DNA of 14,809 nucleotides from an uncultured Atopobiaceae bacterium. GTDB lineage: Bacteria; Actinomycetota; Coriobacteriia; Coriobacteriales; Atopobiaceae. A program made the translations under genes and the position numbers. Under the pieces are notes generated by a model that worked only from the letters and a program-made list of their open reading frames with translations, made no database searches and had not been told where the DNA came from. The DNA is taken from the NCBI GenBank assembly GCA_905233865.1, contig CAJOGH010000005.1:1-14809 (forward strand), written 5' to 3'. Positions 12,547 to 14,809 of this stretch are shown here, in pieces; within the stretch, counting starts at the first letter, position 1, and each line of letters opens with the position of its first letter.

Positions 12547-14752
12547 GTGAAGAAGTTCATCATCGCTGTCGTCCTCATAGTCCTGGCAGCCTTTGCCCTG
12601 ACCTACGTCCGCTTTGGCACGAGCGTCATCATCGACCTCACACCCAACGAGGCCCTGCAGCACACCATACGTCAGAACGACAAGAGCATACAGATGCTCG
12701 GCAAGGATGGCGAGTGGCACGACTTTGAGATTCGCGGCATAGACATGGGCGCGGGCCAGCCTGGTCACTACGCCACCGACTACTCCATCTCCAAGGAGAC
12801 CTACCTTAGATGGTTCCGTCAGATCAAGGACATGGGAGCCAACACCATCCGCGTGTACATCCTGCTGGGCTCAAACTTCTACCAGGCCCTGTGGGAGTTC
12901 AACCACGACAACCCCGACCCGCTCTACGTCATCCACGGCGTATGGATTGACGACTATGTCCAGAACTCGCATCTGTCCGCCTACGACAATGACTACGAGG
13001 GCCGGTTCAAAGAGGACTGTCGTACGGTCGTGGACGCCATTCACGGGCAGCGCCTCATAGAGCTGGGACGCATCTCGGGAACCGGCACCTACGCATGGGA
13101 CGTCTCGCCGTGGGTCATCGGCTACATCCTGGGAGTGGAGTGGGAGGCCCCCACCGTTGCCTACACCGACCACCTCTACGAGGGGCACGCGCCCTACGAG
13201 GGGCGCTTTGTGAGCTCCACGGAAGAGGCCAGCCCCTTTGAGACCATGCTCGCGCAGGTGGGCGATGACATGCTGGCCTACGAGGCCGCGCGCTACCATG
13301 AGCAGCGACTGCTCGCCTTTACCAACTGGCCCACGACCGACCCCATCCACTACCCCGAGGCACTCCAGATCTTCTTTGAGAAGTACGACGCGGTGGACGT
13401 GGAGCACATCACGTTCTCGCAAAAGGCCGTGGCGGGCACCTTTGCCTCGTACCACATCTACCCCTACTACCCCGATTACCTCGACTACATGCCCCAGTAC
13501 GATGACTATCGCGACGCGTCGGGACAGAAGAACACGTACCAGGCCTACCTCAAGACCATCGTGGAGCACCACTCGTGCCCCGTGATCATCAGCGAGTACG
13601 GCGTGCCCAGTTCGCGCGGAAAGGCGCAGAACGACGCCAACACCGGCCGCAACCAGGGTGGCATGAGCGAGGATGGACAAGGGGCCGCCATCGTGCGCTG
13701 CTACCACGACCTGATGGACGCAGGCTGTGCCGGCTCAGTCATCTTTACCTGGCAGGACGAGTGGTTCAAACGCACCTGGAACACCATGGGCTACACCGAC
13801 CTGCAGACCACGCCCTACTGGAGCGACTACCAGACCAACGAGCAGTACTTTGGCGTGTTGTCCTTTGATCCTGGCGAGACCCAGAGCGTCTGCTACGTGG
13901 ACGGGTCCATAGACGAGTGGGACGACGCCAAAGTCCTTGGCACCGTCGATGGACGCACTTTGAGCTGCACCTATGACGAGAAGTTCCTCTACTTGATGGT
14001 CAAGGGCGAGGACGTGGGCCCAAGCGCACCGCTGTACCTGCCCATAGACACCACGCAAAAGTCAGGTTCCCTCTCGGCAGACCTGGCGGCGCTCACCTTT
14101 GACCGTCCTGCGGACTTTATCGTCGCCCTCAATGGGACAGAGGACTCACGCGTCTTGGTGCAGGCCCGCTACGAGGCAGAGCGCGCCATGTTCGGCCGCA
14201 CCCTCATGGGCATCGACCCCTACGCCGACCCGCCAGCCAAGGACTCCAACTCCTTCAAGTCCATCGACCTGCCGCTGCAGACCATCACCGACACGGCTGC
14301 CGTCCGCAACGCCATCGAGCAGCATCATGAGCGCATAGCCGAGAACTTCTACTACCAGTCCTACGAGACCGGCAAGCTCACCTATGGCAACGCCAACCCC
14401 TCGTCGCAGGAGTTCGACTCCATGGCGGACTTCTGCTTTGGTGACAGCTGTGTGGAGATCAAGCTCCCCTGGGGCCTGCTCAACTTTGCCGACCCCTCCA
14501 CCATGCGCATACTGCCTTGGCGTTGACTTCATGCCCATCACCTCCATGCACGTGGGCGTGGGATCGCAAGGCAGCGCCATCCACCTCATGGAAAAGCCGC
14601 TCACTGGCTGGGGCGAGACGCCAACCAGCCACGAGCGTCTCAAGGAAAGCTACTACTACATCCAGAAGCTCTGGGCAGGCGCGACCGACGAGAGCCACCT
14701 CAACGAGCCCGTGGAGCCCGCTGCGACACAGACGGGCGGCGATACCGCATGA
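12547..14752 (+). pseudogene. Membrane-anchored clan-A-like glycoside hydrolase with CBM9/DOMON-like C-terminus, frameshifted near its 3' end
   Basis: The intact part (12547-14526) encodes 659 aa. An N-terminal anchor (2-20, KKFIIAVVLIVLAAFALTY) precedes a TIM-barrel glycosidase domain (about 60-440): FEIRGIDMGAGQPGHYATDY, MGANTIRVYILLG, ILGVEWEAP with the likely acid/base Glu198, SYHIYPYYPDY, VIISEYGVPSSRG with the likely nucleophile Glu350, and VIFTWQDEWFKRTW. A CBM9/DOMON-like beta domain follows (about 445-650; VDGSIDEWDDAKV, YDEKFLYLMV, LPWGLLNFADPS). The original frame stops at TGA 14524-14526 just after DPSTMRILPWR. The +1 frame continues with LGVDFMPITSMHVGVGSQGS, GWGETPTSHERLKESYYYIQ and TQTGGDTA to the stop at 14750-14752, which overlaps the next ATG. 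One extra base between about 14508 and 14526 explains this. The GTG start has AGGAGGG 3-4 nt upstream, 8 nt after the CotH stop. The barrel and both Glu residues precede the break, so activity may survive. The substrate is unknown. Confidence 0.8.
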
Positions 14753-14809
14753 GGATCGAGTTCCTTGTCTTCTTCTATATCATCGTCTCCATTGCCATGG
14801 GCCTCTTTG
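14749..14809 (+). CDS. 5' end of a membrane protein gene (partial)
   Basis: Twenty residues are visible before the window ends: MRIEFLVFFYIIVSIAMGLF, a hydrophobic helix that is probably a signal anchor or first transmembrane segment. The ATG at 14749 overlaps the TGA of the frame-corrected glycosidase (ATGA, 14749-14752), so it is a further member of the operon and probably translationally coupled. Too little is present to name a family. Confidence 0.7.
   Translation, partial: MRIEFLVFFYIIVSIAMGLF

Noticed and set aside
14384..14752. Separate small gene downstream of the glycosidase
   Set aside because: Its upstream half is the shadow of the glycosidase frame, and only the part after about 14510 is protein-like, continuing the family's C-terminal pattern. 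It is better explained as the frameshifted tail.

Overview
The window comes from a high-GC Gram-positive bacterium, most likely an actinobacterium of the Coriobacteriia (Olsenella/Atopobium/Collinsella type). I infer this from the strongly G/C-biased third codon positions, AGGAGG-type ribosome binding sites, and an LPxTG wall-anchored protein carrying Listeria-Bacteroides (InlB B-type) repeats. No 16S rRNA or other species marker is present, so the assignment is only an impression. I see no tRNA, rRNA, CRISPR array, transposase or phage gene.

Left part (1-3750): the last codons of a + strand gene (probably an amidohydrolase-type hydrolase), a small glutaredoxin-like protein on the - strand, a divergent 93-aa Nif11-like small protein on the + strand, and a convergent 921-aa surface protein on the - strand. 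The surface protein has a signal peptide, an acidic linker, a long polyglycine domain resembling the ALK/LTK glycine-rich domain, about six InlB-like repeats and an LPMTG sorting signal.

Middle (3751-9373, all - strand): a zinc-ribbon/transmembrane/YARHG protein directly downstream of an N-acetylmuramoyl-L-alanine amidase lipoprotein (17 nt apart, a likely cell-wall pair), then an O-acetylhomoserine sulfhydrylase (homocysteine/methionine synthesis), then a polytopic GGDEF-EAL c-di-GMP protein. Its GGDEF domain looks active, but its EAL domain has lost key acidic residues.

Right part (9592-14809, all + strand): a tight operon divergent from the GGDEF-EAL gene across a 218-bp AT-richer regulatory region. 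In order it encodes a VTC-type polyphosphate polymerase catalytic domain, a four-helix DUF4956 membrane protein, a membrane-anchored CotH-family kinase, a membrane-anchored clan-A-like glycosidase with a CBM9/DOMON-like C-terminus, and the first 20 residues of another membrane protein. Gaps are 19, 3 and 8 nt, and the last junction is an ATGA overlap. The overlap is in register only if the glycosidase frame is corrected: the glycosidase coding sequence is broken by a one-base frameshift near 14508-14526, and its expected C-terminal tail continues in the +1 frame to 14752.

The most interesting unit is this VTC-DUF4956-CotH-glycosidase operon with its divergent c-di-GMP gene. I read it as a candidate envelope system that makes, and perhaps moves, polyphosphate or another anionic polymer, phosphorylates extracytoplasmic proteins or glycans, and trims a surface polysaccharide, possibly under c-di-GMP control. 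That model is inference from gene families and gene order; the sequence does not prove it.
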